Positions 56,905 through 64,000 of a DNA stretch of 64,000 nucleotides are shown piece by piece (position 1 is the first letter of the stretch; every line of letters starts with the position of its first letter). The DNA lies in assembly GCF_016863395.1 (NCBI RefSeq), contig NZ_BOOU01000073.1, positions 1-64,000 on the forward strand. Reading direction: 5' to 3'. This DNA is from Sphaerisporangium rufum. Its GTDB lineage: Bacteria > Actinomycetota > Actinomycetes > Streptosporangiales > Streptosporangiaceae. A program made the position numbers and the translations under genes. Under the pieces are notes generated by a model. The model was not told the DNA's origin and ran no database searches. It saw nothing but the letters and a program-made list of their open reading frames with translations.

Positions 56905-58344
56905 TCAGGCGGGAAGGACGCCTTCGGTGCGCGCCCATTCGAGCAGCGCCTCGCGGGCGGCGTCCTTGCCGAGCAGCCCGCGGTCCAGCCGCATGTCGAG
57001 CAGGAACTTGTACGCCCGGCCGACCACCGGACCGGGACCGACGCCCAGGACGCCCTGGATCTCGTTGCCGTCCAGCTCGGGGCGGATCTTGGCCAGCTCC
57101 TCCTGCTCGGCCAGCCGGGCGATGCGGATCTCCAGCTCGTCGTAGGTGCGCGACAGCGCCTGCGCCTTGCGGCGGTTGCGGGTGGTGCAGTCGGCCCTGG
57201 TGAGCTTGTGCAGCCGCTCCAGCAGGTGACCGGCGTCGCGCACGTAGCGGCGCACCGCGGAGTCGGTCCACTCGCCGGTGCCGTAGCCGTGGAAGCGCAG
57301 GTGCAGCTCCACCAGCCGGGAGACGTCGGCGGTCACGTCCTTGGGGAAACGCAGCTCGGTCAGGCGCTTCTTGGTCAGCTGCGCGCCCACCACCTCGTGG
57401 TGGTGGAAGGAGACCCGCCCGCCTTCCTCGAAGCGGCGGGTCTTCGGCTTGCCGATGTCGTGCAGCAGCGCCGCCCAGCGCAGCACGCGGTCCGGACCGG
57501 CCGCCTCCTGGGCGATGGCCTGCTCCAGCACGATCAGCGTGTGCTCGTAGACGTCCTTGTGCCGGTGGTGCTCGTCGATCTCCAGCCGCAGTTTCGGCAG
57601 CTCGGGCAGCACGTGCTCGGCCAGGCCGGTGTCGGCCAGCAGGGCGAGGCCCGCACGCGGGAACGCGCCGCAGATCAGCTTGTCCAGCTCGTCACGGATG
57701 CGTTCGGCCGAGACGATCTCGATGCGGTCGGCCATCGCGGTCATGGCGGCGACCACCGCCGGGTCGACCGCGAAGCCGAGCTGCGCGGCGAACCGCGCGG
57801 CGCGCAGCATGCGCAGCGGGTCGTCGTCGAAGGACCGCTCCGGCGGGCCGGGGGTGCGCAGCACCTTCGCGCCCAGATCGGCCAGACCGCCGTACGGGTC
57901 GACGAACTCGTGGCCGGGCAGCCGCACCGCCATCGCGTTGATCGCGAAGTCGCGGCGCTCGAGATCGGCCTCCAGGGTGTCTCCGTAGTCGACCTCGGGC
58001 TTGCGGGACCTGGGGTCGTACGACTCGCTGCGGTAGGTGGTGATCTCCAGGATCCAGTCGCCCTTGCGGACCCCGACCGTGCCGAAATCGATGCCGATGG
58101 TCCACACCGAGTCGGCCCAGCCGCTGACCATCTCCAGCACCCGCTCGGGCCGGGCGTCGGTGGTCAGGTCGAGGTCGTTGCCGATGCGGCCGAGGAAGAC
58201 GTCGCGAACCGAGCCGCCGACCACGGCGAGCTCGTGGCCCTGGCGGGCGAACACCTCGCCGAGCTCGTCGGCGACGGGGGCGATCCGCCGGAACAGATCG
58301 GTCACGGCCTTCTGTTGGCTGACACTCAGGTTTGAGACGGACAA
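56905..58344 (-). CDS. cca: CCA tRNA nucleotidyltransferase
   Basis: This enzyme adds or repairs the CCA end of tRNAs. The 479-residue class II protein has the G-[GS]-x9-D-x-D motif (AVVGGSVRDVFLGRIGNDLD), then GTLEADLERRDFAINAMAVR-like DTLEADLERRDFAINAMAVR, FVDPYGGLADLGAKVLRTPG and DDPLRMLRAARFAAQLGF. A C-terminal HD domain has RWAALLHDIGKPKTR and HHHEVVGAQL. The start is a TTG at 58344 behind GAAGGAC. Most tRNAs in this window lack encoded CCA, so the enzyme is needed. It is divergent from the YbaK-like gene. Confidence 0.95.
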   Translation of the reverse strand: MSVSNLSVSQQKAVTDLFRRIAPVADELGEVFARQGHELAVVGGSVRDVFLGRIGNDLDLTTDARPERVLEMVSGWADSVWTIGIDFGTVGVRKGDWILEITTYRSESYDPRSRKPEVDYGDTLEADLERRDFAINAMAVRLPGHEFVDPYGGLADLGAKVLRTPGPPERSFDDDPLRMLRAARFAAQLGFAVDPAVVAAMTAMADRIEIVSAERIRDELDKLICGAFPRAGLALLADTGLAEHVLPELPKLRLEIDEHHRHKDVYEHTLIVLEQAIAQEAAGPDRVLRWAALLHDIGKPKTRRFEEGGRVSFHHHEVVGAQLTKKRLTELRFPKDVTADVSRLVELHLRFHGYGTGEWTDSAVRRYVRDAGHLLERLHKLTRADCTTRNRRKAQALSRTYDELEIRIARLAEQEELAKIRPELDGNEIQGVLGVGPGPVVGRAYKFLLDMRLDRGLLGKDAAREALLEWARTEGVLPA

Positions 58345-58486
58345 GCTGGGTAGGTCCTTCGGTTACGGACGAGAATCTCCGCGCTGGCCCTGGTCTGACC
58401 CGCCGGGTTCGCACCCTGCGCGATCACCAGGTTTGGTCGGTCGTAGATCTGCCGCGGGCAGCCGGGCAGGGCAAGGAGCACGAGAG

Positions 58487-59041
58487 ATGAAAGACGCCCT
58501 CGCGATCCACCGCCGCCTGCTGTCGCTTCAGATCCACCATGAGATCGTACGACTTCCGCGCGCCATGACGTGCGCCGACGACCTTCCCGACATTCTGCAC
58601 GTGGATCCGGCGAGCTGCGTGCGGGTCACGGTCTTCGAGGTCACCGCCCGTTCCGAACGCCGGCCGGTCGCCGTGGTCGGCGCCGTCGCCGCCCCGCCCA
58701 GACCCGGCGCGGTCGCCGCCCTGCTGGGCGCCCGTAAGGTGCGCCCGGCCCCCGCCTTCCTGGTGAACTCCGCCACAGACTACGCCGCGTCGGCCGTCGC
58801 GCCGCTGCTGCTGCCCGACGAGCTGACCGTGCTGGTCGACGAGCGGCTGGCGGCCGGTCTCGACCCCGACCAGCCGGTGCACACCCCGACCGGCGAGCGC
58901 CGTACGGCACTGCGGATCCGCGCCTTCGACCTTCTCTCCCTCATTCATGGAAAACATGTCGACCTCCAGGCGGCACGGCACCGCCACGGGCGGCACACCG
59001 CCCACCGCGAGGCCCGGCCGGCCGCGGGCGCCACGTGCTGA
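58487..59041 (+). CDS. YbaK/aminoacyl-tRNA-deacylase-like protein
   Basis: A 184-residue protein from the ATG at 58487, behind AAGGAGCACGAG. MKDALAIHRRLLSLQIHHEI, VNSATDYAASAVAPLLLPDE and TVLVDERLAAGLDPDQPVHT match the YbaK/EbsC fold that hydrolyses mischarged aminoacyl-tRNAs; the GERRTALRIRAFDLLSL end is typical. The usual catalytic Lys of YbaK is not obvious, so it may be a binding rather than hydrolysing member. The C-terminal tail is His/Arg-rich. It is divergent from cca, a suggestive tRNA-related context. Confidence 0.75.
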   Translation: MKDALAIHRRLLSLQIHHEIVRLPRAMTCADDLPDILHVDPASCVRVTVFEVTARSERRPVAVVGAVAAPPRPGAVAALLGARKVRPAPAFLVNSATDYAASAVAPLLLPDELTVLVDERLAAGLDPDQPVHTPTGERRTALRIRAFDLLSLIHGKHVDLQAARHRHGRHTAHREARPAAGATC

Positions 59042-59068
59042 CGACGCCGCCCGCCCCGCGATAGGCCA

Positions 59069-59114
59069 TACCATTCTGGGCGTGCGCCGAACTCCACCCC
59101 TGGCCGGCACGTGA
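59069..59114 (+). other. Possible leaderless 10-codon mini-ORF before the DUF6049 gene
   Basis: TACCAT (59069-59074) lies 7 bases before a GTG at 59082, the same leaderless promoter form as at other genes here. That GTG opens MRRTPPLAGT and stops at a TGA (59112-59114) that overlaps the GTG start of the DUF6049 gene as GTGA. So translation of the large gene may be coupled to this mini-ORF. Alternatively, a frameshift between 59082 and 59111 may separate a longer N-terminus. Confidence 0.45.
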
Positions 59115-61315
59115 CCCGCGGAGCCGCCCTCGTCTCCGTCCTCGCCGCGGCGTGCGCCACCGCCGCGGCGGCGCTCTGCGGTGCCCCGGCGGCGGACGCG
59201 CGCAGCGCGGCGGGTGCGCCGGCGACCGCCCAGGCCGTCTCCGCCCCGGTGCCCGGCCAGGCCGCCCGGCGGCAGGTGGCGCAGATCTCGATCGACTCCG
59301 TCTCGCCGCAGGCACCCCGCGATCCGGACCAGCCGATCAAGATCTCCGGCACGGTGACCAACACCGGCTCCGCCCCGCTGTCGTGGATCTCCATCCGGCT
59401 GCGCTTCTCCCGCAGCGCGTTCACCGACCGCGCGCAGATGCAGGCGTTCGCCGACGGCGGGCAGGTGCTCGACCAGACCAAGCAGAGCAGGCCGCTCAGC
59501 CAGCTGCCGGCCGCGGGCAAGGCCGCCTTCGAGTTCACCACCAGCCCGGCCGAGCTCGGCATCACCGGCTTCCGCTTCGGCGTCTACCCGCTCACCGTGG
59601 AGCTGGTCGACACCGCGGCCCGGCAGCTCGCCGCCCAGCGCACCTTCCTGCCCTACGCCCAGCGCGGCGTCGCGGTGTCCCGCACCCGCGTCTCCTTCGC
59701 GCTCCCGCTGATCGACCAGCCCCATCGCGGAGCCGACCTGCCCGGGCAGGCGGGCGGCAGCGCCGACGAGGTCTTCCTGGACGAAGGGCTGCGCGAGGCG
59801 GTCGCGGCCGGCGGGCGCCTGGACGACCTGCTGAAGATCGCCGAGGCGCCGGGCAAGGGCGTGACCTGGTTCGTCGATCCGGCCCTGCTGGACGAGGCGA
59901 GCGCCATGGCCCAGGGGTACCGGCTCAGGTCCAAGGACGGGACGACCGCCCGGCCCGGTGACCGTCAGGTCGCGGAGTGGCTGCGGCGGATGCGCGAGGC
60001 ACTCGCCGACCGGACGGTCGCCGCCACCCCGTACGCGGATCCCGACGTGGCCGCCGCCGCGCACAACGGACTGGAGGCCGCCACCCGGACGGCGCTGGAC
60101 AAGGGGGCCACCGTCGCGTCCGCGCTGCTCGGCCGGGAGATCGGCACCACCGTCGGCTGGCCGGCCGGCGGGGTGGTCGACCACGACGGCCTGGACGCGC
60201 TGGCGATGGGCGGGGTGCGCACGGTCCTGCTGGCCGCCACCGCGTTGCCGCCGCAGCCGCCGGTCACCTTCACCCCGAACGCCGCGGCGACGCTGGAGAC
60301 CGTCCGGCACGAGGTCAAGGTGCTGCTGGCCGACCCGCTGCTCGGGCAGCTCTTCGGCGGGGCGACCGCCCCGGACACTCCCGCGCTGGCCGCGCAGCGG
60401 TTCCTCGCCGAGACGGCCATGATCAGCGCCGAGCCGGGCGGCGGGCCGCGCGGCGTGGTCGTCGCCCCGGCCCGCCGCTGGAGCCCTGATCCGGCCTACG
60501 TGACCGCGCTGCTGAAGAGCGCCGGTTCGGCGCCCTGGCTGCGCCCGGCCGGCCTCGGCTCGATCAAGGCGGCGGACGAGGTGCCGCGCGGTCCGCTGAC
60601 CTACACCGACAAGGACCGGCAGGCCGAGCTCGACCGTTCCTACCTGACCAAGGTCCGCCGCCTCGGGCTGCGTGCCGAGGTGACCGCCACCGTGACCGAC
60701 GACCACCGCCAGATCTTCGACACCGCGCTGCTCAACCTGGCCTCGTCGGCCTGGCGTGGGCGGATCAAGGAGGCGGGTCCGCTGTTCGACCAGGTCGACG
60801 CCGCGGTCACCGAGCGCACCGAGAAGGTGTCGGTGAACACCGTCACCCAGCGCACGCTCGCCGGGGACAACGGGGTGGTGCCGATCAGCATCCGTAACGA
60901 CCTGGCCGGCCAGGACGTCGAGCTAGGGGTACGGATCACCTCGGGAAACGAGCGCGTGCTGGAGATCGGCCGCTACGAGTCGCAAGTGAAGATCAGCCCG
61001 GGCAAGACCAAACCCATCGACATCCCCATGATCGCGCACCGGGCCGGCAGCTCGACGACGGTCAAGGTGCAGCTCACCACGGCGGACGGCCTCATCCGGT
61101 ACGGCAAGCCGGTCTCGGTCACGGTCCGGGTCACCGGCTACACCGCCATCACGCTGTGGATCGTCGGCGCCGGCCTCACCGTGATGCTGGCCGCGGTGGT
61201 GCTGCGCGTGCTGCGCCGGCACGCCCGGCGGCCGGCCAAGGGACGCCGGGCGGCCCCGCCCGAGCCGGTGGCCACCGTCCCCGAACCCGCCCGAAACCGA
61301 GAGGGGCCCTCTTGA
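59111..61315 (+). CDS. DUF6049 secreted membrane-anchored protein
   Basis: A 734-residue protein of the DUF6049 family, found between pcnA/cca and murJ in actinobacteria. Residues 1-33 are a signal peptide (ALVSVLAAACATAAAALCGA). A large extracytoplasmic part follows, with a beta-rich domain near the start (IKISGTVTNTGSAPLSWISI) and later domains (QAGGSADEVFLDEGLREAVA, VVDHDGLDALAMGGVRTVLL). One C-terminal span (AITLWIVGAGLTVMLAAVVL) and a basic cytoplasmic end close it. The GTG at 59111 has no ribosome site but overlaps a mini-ORF stop. Linkage to murJ suggests a wall role; activity is unknown. Confidence 0.88.
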   Translation: MTRGAALVSVLAAACATAAAALCGAPAADARSAAGAPATAQAVSAPVPGQAARRQVAQISIDSVSPQAPRDPDQPIKISGTVTNTGSAPLSWISIRLRFSRSAFTDRAQMQAFADGGQVLDQTKQSRPLSQLPAAGKAAFEFTTSPAELGITGFRFGVYPLTVELVDTAARQLAAQRTFLPYAQRGVAVSRTRVSFALPLIDQPHRGADLPGQAGGSADEVFLDEGLREAVAAGGRLDDLLKIAEAPGKGVTWFVDPALLDEASAMAQGYRLRSKDGTTARPGDRQVAEWLRRMREALADRTVAATPYADPDVAAAAHNGLEAATRTALDKGATVASALLGREIGTTVGWPAGGVVDHDGLDALAMGGVRTVLLAATALPPQPPVTFTPNAAATLETVRHEVKVLLADPLLGQLFGGATAPDTPALAAQRFLAETAMISAEPGGGPRGVVVAPARRWSPDPAYVTALLKSAGSAPWLRPAGLGSIKAADEVPRGPLTYTDKDRQAELDRSYLTKVRRLGLRAEVTATVTDDHRQIFDTALLNLASSAWRGRIKEAGPLFDQVDAAVTERTEKVSVNTVTQRTLAGDNGVVPISIRNDLAGQDVELGVRITSGNERVLEIGRYESQVKISPGKTKPIDIPMIAHRAGSSTTVKVQLTTADGLIRYGKPVSVTVRVTGYTAITLWIVGAGLTVMLAAVVLRVLRRHARRPAKGRRAAPPEPVATVPEPARNREGPS

Positions 61316-61376
61316 CCTCCCCCCCGCGACCGGCACCGGTCCGGTGCCGGGCCGCGCACCCGCCGGCGGGCCCGCG

Positions 61377-62990
61377 ATGAGCCGGGTGCTGCGGGCCAGC
61401 GCCATCATGGCCGCCGGCACCATGGTGTCCCGGCTGACCGGTTTCGTGCGCACCGCGGTGCTGGCCTCCGCCATCGGCATCGCGGCGCTCGGCGACGCCT
61501 ACAACGTCGCGTTCATGATCCCGATGATGCTCTTCGACCTGCTGATCGGCGGGGTGCTCAGCAGCGTCGTCGTCCCGCTGATCATCCGGGCGCAGAAGCA
61601 GGACGCCGACGGCGGTCGCGCCTACGAGCAGCGGCTGATGACGGTGGCCACCATGGTGCTGGTGGCGATCGCGGTGGCCGGCGTGCTCGCCGCCCCGCTG
61701 CTCGTCGATCTGCTGACCACCGACCTGTCACCGACGGAGGCCCAGGTCACCGTCACGCTCGCGCGCTACATCCTGCCGCAGATCGCCTTCTTCGGCGTCG
61801 GCGCGGTGGCCGGCGCCATCCTGAACACCCGCGACCGGTTCGCCGCGCCGATGTGGGCGCCGGTGCTGAACAACATCGTGGTCATCGGGGTCGGGCTGCT
61901 CTACCACGTGGTCAGCACCGCCGGCGGCGACATCTCCCGGGTGAGCGGCGCGGACCTCACCCTGCTCGGCCTCGGCACCACCGCGGGCATCGTGGCCCAG
62001 GCCATCGTGCTCATCATCGCCGTGCACCGGGTCGGGTTCCGGTTCGTGCCGCGATTCGACCTGCGCAACGCGCGCCTCGGCGAGATGGGGCGGATGGGCG
62101 CCTGGACGTTCGCCTTCGTGATCGCCAACCAGATCGGCCTGACCGTCACCAGCAACCTGGCCACCGGGGCGACCGGGCGGGCCGGCGCCGAACAGGTGGC
62201 GGGCATCGCCCAGTACAGCTTCGCCTACCAGTTCTTCCAGCTGCCCTACGGCATCATCGCCGTCTCGGTGATCACCGCGATGCTGCCGCGGATGAGCCGG
62301 TACGTCCAGGAGGGCCGGCCCGACCTGGTCCGCGACGAGTTCGCCTCGGGGGTACGCCTGGTCTCCTGCGTGATCGTGCCGTGCGGGCTGCTGCTCATGG
62401 TGCTCGGCCCGGCGGTGGCCGTGCTGATCTTCGCGCACGGCAACACCTCGATCAGCGACGCGATCAACCTGGGGAACGTCCTGCAGGTGTTCGGGTTGGC
62501 GCTGGTACCGTTCTCGATCTACCAGCTGCTGCTGCGCGTCTTCTACAGCTTCGGCGACACCCGGACCCCGGCGCTCATCGCCGTCGGCAACGTCGTGGTG
62601 AACATCGCCGGCAGCCTGATCGTCTACTACACGCTGCCGCCCCGATTCATCGTGATGGGACTGGCGTTCTCCTTCACCGTCGCCTACAGCGTCGGCGGCG
62701 CGGTGGCGTGGAACCTGGCGAGCCGGCGGGTGGGCGGCGGTCTCGGCGGCCGGGTGGTCGCGGCCGGCCTCTCGCGCATGTACGTCGCGGCGATCCCCGC
62801 GGCGGCCGTGGCGCTCGCCGCGCTGTGGGCGACGCAGCGGATCGCCGGGCTCAGCCCGCTGACCTCGGGAATCACCGTGGTGGTGGGCGGCGGGCTGGCC
62901 GGGTTGATCTACCTGGTCACGTCACAGCGGATGCGCATCGCGGAGATCACCTCGATCATTGGACTTGTGGCCGGCCGGGTAGGCCGCTAG
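61377..62990 (+). CDS. murJ: Lipid II flippase MurJ (MviN)
   Basis: MurJ flips lipid II across the membrane for peptidoglycan synthesis. The 537-residue protein has about 14 spans. Family marks are MAAGTMVSRLTGFVRTAVLA at the N-terminus, GDAYNVAFMIPMMLFDLLIG, the later LPYGIIAVSVITAMLPRMSR and YSFGDTRTPALIAVGNVVVN. The ATG at 61377 is chosen over a GTG at 61344, which has no better site. In mycobacteria the homologue carries a fused pseudokinase; here the protein ends after the last span and a separate pseudokinase gene follows. Confidence 0.95.
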   Translation: MSRVLRASAIMAAGTMVSRLTGFVRTAVLASAIGIAALGDAYNVAFMIPMMLFDLLIGGVLSSVVVPLIIRAQKQDADGGRAYEQRLMTVATMVLVAIAVAGVLAAPLLVDLLTTDLSPTEAQVTVTLARYILPQIAFFGVGAVAGAILNTRDRFAAPMWAPVLNNIVVIGVGLLYHVVSTAGGDISRVSGADLTLLGLGTTAGIVAQAIVLIIAVHRVGFRFVPRFDLRNARLGEMGRMGAWTFAFVIANQIGLTVTSNLATGATGRAGAEQVAGIAQYSFAYQFFQLPYGIIAVSVITAMLPRMSRYVQEGRPDLVRDEFASGVRLVSCVIVPCGLLLMVLGPAVAVLIFAHGNTSISDAINLGNVLQVFGLALVPFSIYQLLLRVFYSFGDTRTPALIAVGNVVVNIAGSLIVYYTLPPRFIVMGLAFSFTVAYSVGGAVAWNLASRRVGGGLGGRVVAAGLSRMYVAAIPAAAVALAALWATQRIAGLSPLTSGITVVVGGGLAGLIYLVTSQRMRIAEITSIIGLVAGRVGR

Positions 62991-63171
62991 GCATGGAAGG
63001 CCCGGACGTCCGCGCCGCCGGTGTCGCAAGCGCAACCCCGGCGGCACCCGCTCCGGACTACGATGGTGCGCACGCGCGGTGGAGATGTGGCACCACCGGC
63101 CGAAGGAGCAGCAGGAGGGGCGTGGGGATATTCGCTCGGACATCGCCCACGACCGGAGAGAGGACCGCCTC

Positions 63172-64000
63172 ATGAGCGCCCCCGCCGTGGAGCCCGGCGG
63201 CCGGCTGGCCGACCGGTTCCGCCTGGAGGATCGCGTCAGCGAGTCAGGTGGCGCCACCCTGTGGAAGGCCATCGACGAGGTGCTGGCCCGGCCGGTCTGC
63301 GTCCTGACGCTGGCGCCGGACTTCGACCGGACCGCCGAGGTGGTGACGGCGGCGCGCGGCGCCAGCCGGCTGACCGATCCACGGCTCACCCAGGTCTTCG
63401 ACGCCGCCGAGGAGGACGGGCAGGCGTACGTCGTGAGCGAGTGGGTCACCGGCGAGACCCTCACCGACATGGTGGCCGCCGGCCCGCTGGCCCCCGAACG
63501 CGCGGCCGCGCTGGTGGCCGAGGCCGCCGAGGCGGTCGCCCACGCCCATCAGTCCGGTCTCTCCCATCTCTGCCTCACTCCCGACCGGCTCATCTGGACG
63601 GCGGGCAACACCGTCAAGCTGCTCGGCCTGGCGGTGGACGCCGCGCTGTGCGCCGAGGAGAGCGACGATCCGGCCCAGGAGGACGCCCAGGGGCTCGGCC
63701 GCCTGCTCTACACCGCGCTGACCGGCCACTGGCCCGGCGGCGGCGACGTCGATCTGCCGCCGGCGCCGCTCGACGACGGGAAGGTGTGCACCCCCCGCCA
63801 GGTCACCGCGGGCGTGCCCGGCTTCCTGGACGCCATCACCTGCCGGGCCATGCTGCAGGAGGCCCGGCGCGGCCTGCCCGCGCTGGCCACCCCGGCCGAG
63901 GTGGCCGACGCGCTCGCCGAGGTGCCACGTCCGGCGCCGGTGCCGGTGACGTCCGCGCCGCCCGCGGTGGCGCTGCGGGCCGAGGCGCCGGAGGACCCCC
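63172..64000 (+). CDS. Pseudokinase, protein-kinase-like domain (3' end outside window)
   Basis: The first 276 codons of a protein starting MSAPAVEPGGRLADRFRLED at an ATG behind GGAGAGAGGACC. The fold of a Ser/Thr kinase is visible (GATLWKAIDEVLARPVCVLT, YVVSEWVTGETLTDMVAAGP, AVAHAHQSGLSHLCLTPDRL). The glycine loop is poor, HRDxxxxN is replaced by HLCLTPDRL, and DFG by LLGLAV, so it should not phosphorylate. In Mycobacterium tuberculosis a similar pseudokinase is fused to MviN and, when phosphorylated, binds FhaA to limit wall synthesis. Here it is a separate gene 181 bases after murJ, cut by the window end. Confidence 0.82.
   Translation, partial: MSAPAVEPGGRLADRFRLEDRVSESGGATLWKAIDEVLARPVCVLTLAPDFDRTAEVVTAARGASRLTDPRLTQVFDAAEEDGQAYVVSEWVTGETLTDMVAAGPLAPERAAALVAEAAEAVAHAHQSGLSHLCLTPDRLIWTAGNTVKLLGLAVDAALCAEESDDPAQEDAQGLGRLLYTALTGHWPGGGDVDLPPAPLDDGKVCTPRQVTAGVPGFLDAITCRAMLQEARRGLPALATPAEVADALAEVPRPAPVPVTSAPPAVALRAEAPEDP

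Noticed and set aside
55729-58335. A plus-strand frame of nearly 900 residues opposite bioA and cca
   Set aside because: Antisense to two clear enzymes and lacks any protein family pattern.

Overview
The window is high-GC DNA with actinobacterial gene content and order. Streptosporangiales-like actinomycetes fit best, but the genus cannot be fixed from the sequence alone. Many genes lack a ribosome binding site and instead have a TANNNT box 6-7 nt before an ATG or GTG, a hallmark of leaderless actinobacterial transcripts. The block dnaB ... rplI-rpsR-ssb-rpsF ... GT87-class-A PBP-DUF5318-PadR-ino1, followed by pcnA/cca-DUF6049-murJ, is the classical neighbourhood of the actinobacterial replication origin, so oriC itself probably lies some kilobases beyond the right edge.

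Left part (1-16 kb): a truncated AfsR/SARP-type regulator, a small zinc-ribbon protein, a DHA2-like MFS exporter with a convergent TetR regulator, a VC0807-like membrane protein, a SURF1 protein, an amidohydrolase, a YkvA/DUF1232 protein, a second TetR regulator and a secreted M15-like protein. Then comes a minus-strand housekeeping block: lysC-asd (aspartate pathway, with an internal start for the lysC beta chain), DUF5063, recR, ybaB and dnaX. Upstream of dnaX lie the SRP 4.5S RNA gene and tRNA-Ser(GGA).

16.9-25 kb is an accessory stretch. It holds a gene-poor, repeat-rich 0.9 kb segment ending in a degenerate tRNA-Ser copy, a YefM/RelE toxin-antitoxin pair with a perfect 22-bp operator palindrome, a remnant of a TetR gene, a secreted CBM2-metzincin protease, a divergent TetR/SDR pair, a YpfJ-like peptidase and several small proteins. 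25-32 kb: tRNA-Ser(CGA), tadA with two paralogous tadA-associated genes, upp, small membrane proteins, a PH-domain protein, HTH-TPR and GntR regulators and a sliding-clamp (DnaN) paralogue. 32-37 kb: a LuxR-type two-component system divergent from an ABC-2 exporter, with a perfect palindrome between them, then an MmyB-like regulator.

37-51 kb: dnaB, preceded by a cluster of DnaA boxes shared with a MATE exporter; an IS30-family element between the MATE gene and rplI; the ribosomal protein/ssb operon; endonuclease IV; two polytopic glycosyltransferases; and a class A penicillin-binding protein with low-complexity tails. 51-64 kb: DUF5318, PadR with its palindromic box, inositol-phosphate synthase, IPP isomerase, an MFS protein, BioA, CCA-adding enzyme, a YbaK-like protein, DUF6049, MurJ and a pseudokinase cut by the window end. 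Together these serve replication, tRNA maturation, aspartate-family amino acids, inositol/isoprenoid supply and envelope building. No complete unknown multi-gene system stands out. The most unusual items are the DnaA-box cluster at dnaB, the tRNA-Ser pseudo-copy region, the leaderless mini-ORF before the DUF6049 gene, the free-standing MurJ-linked pseudokinase and several small membrane or basic peptides.
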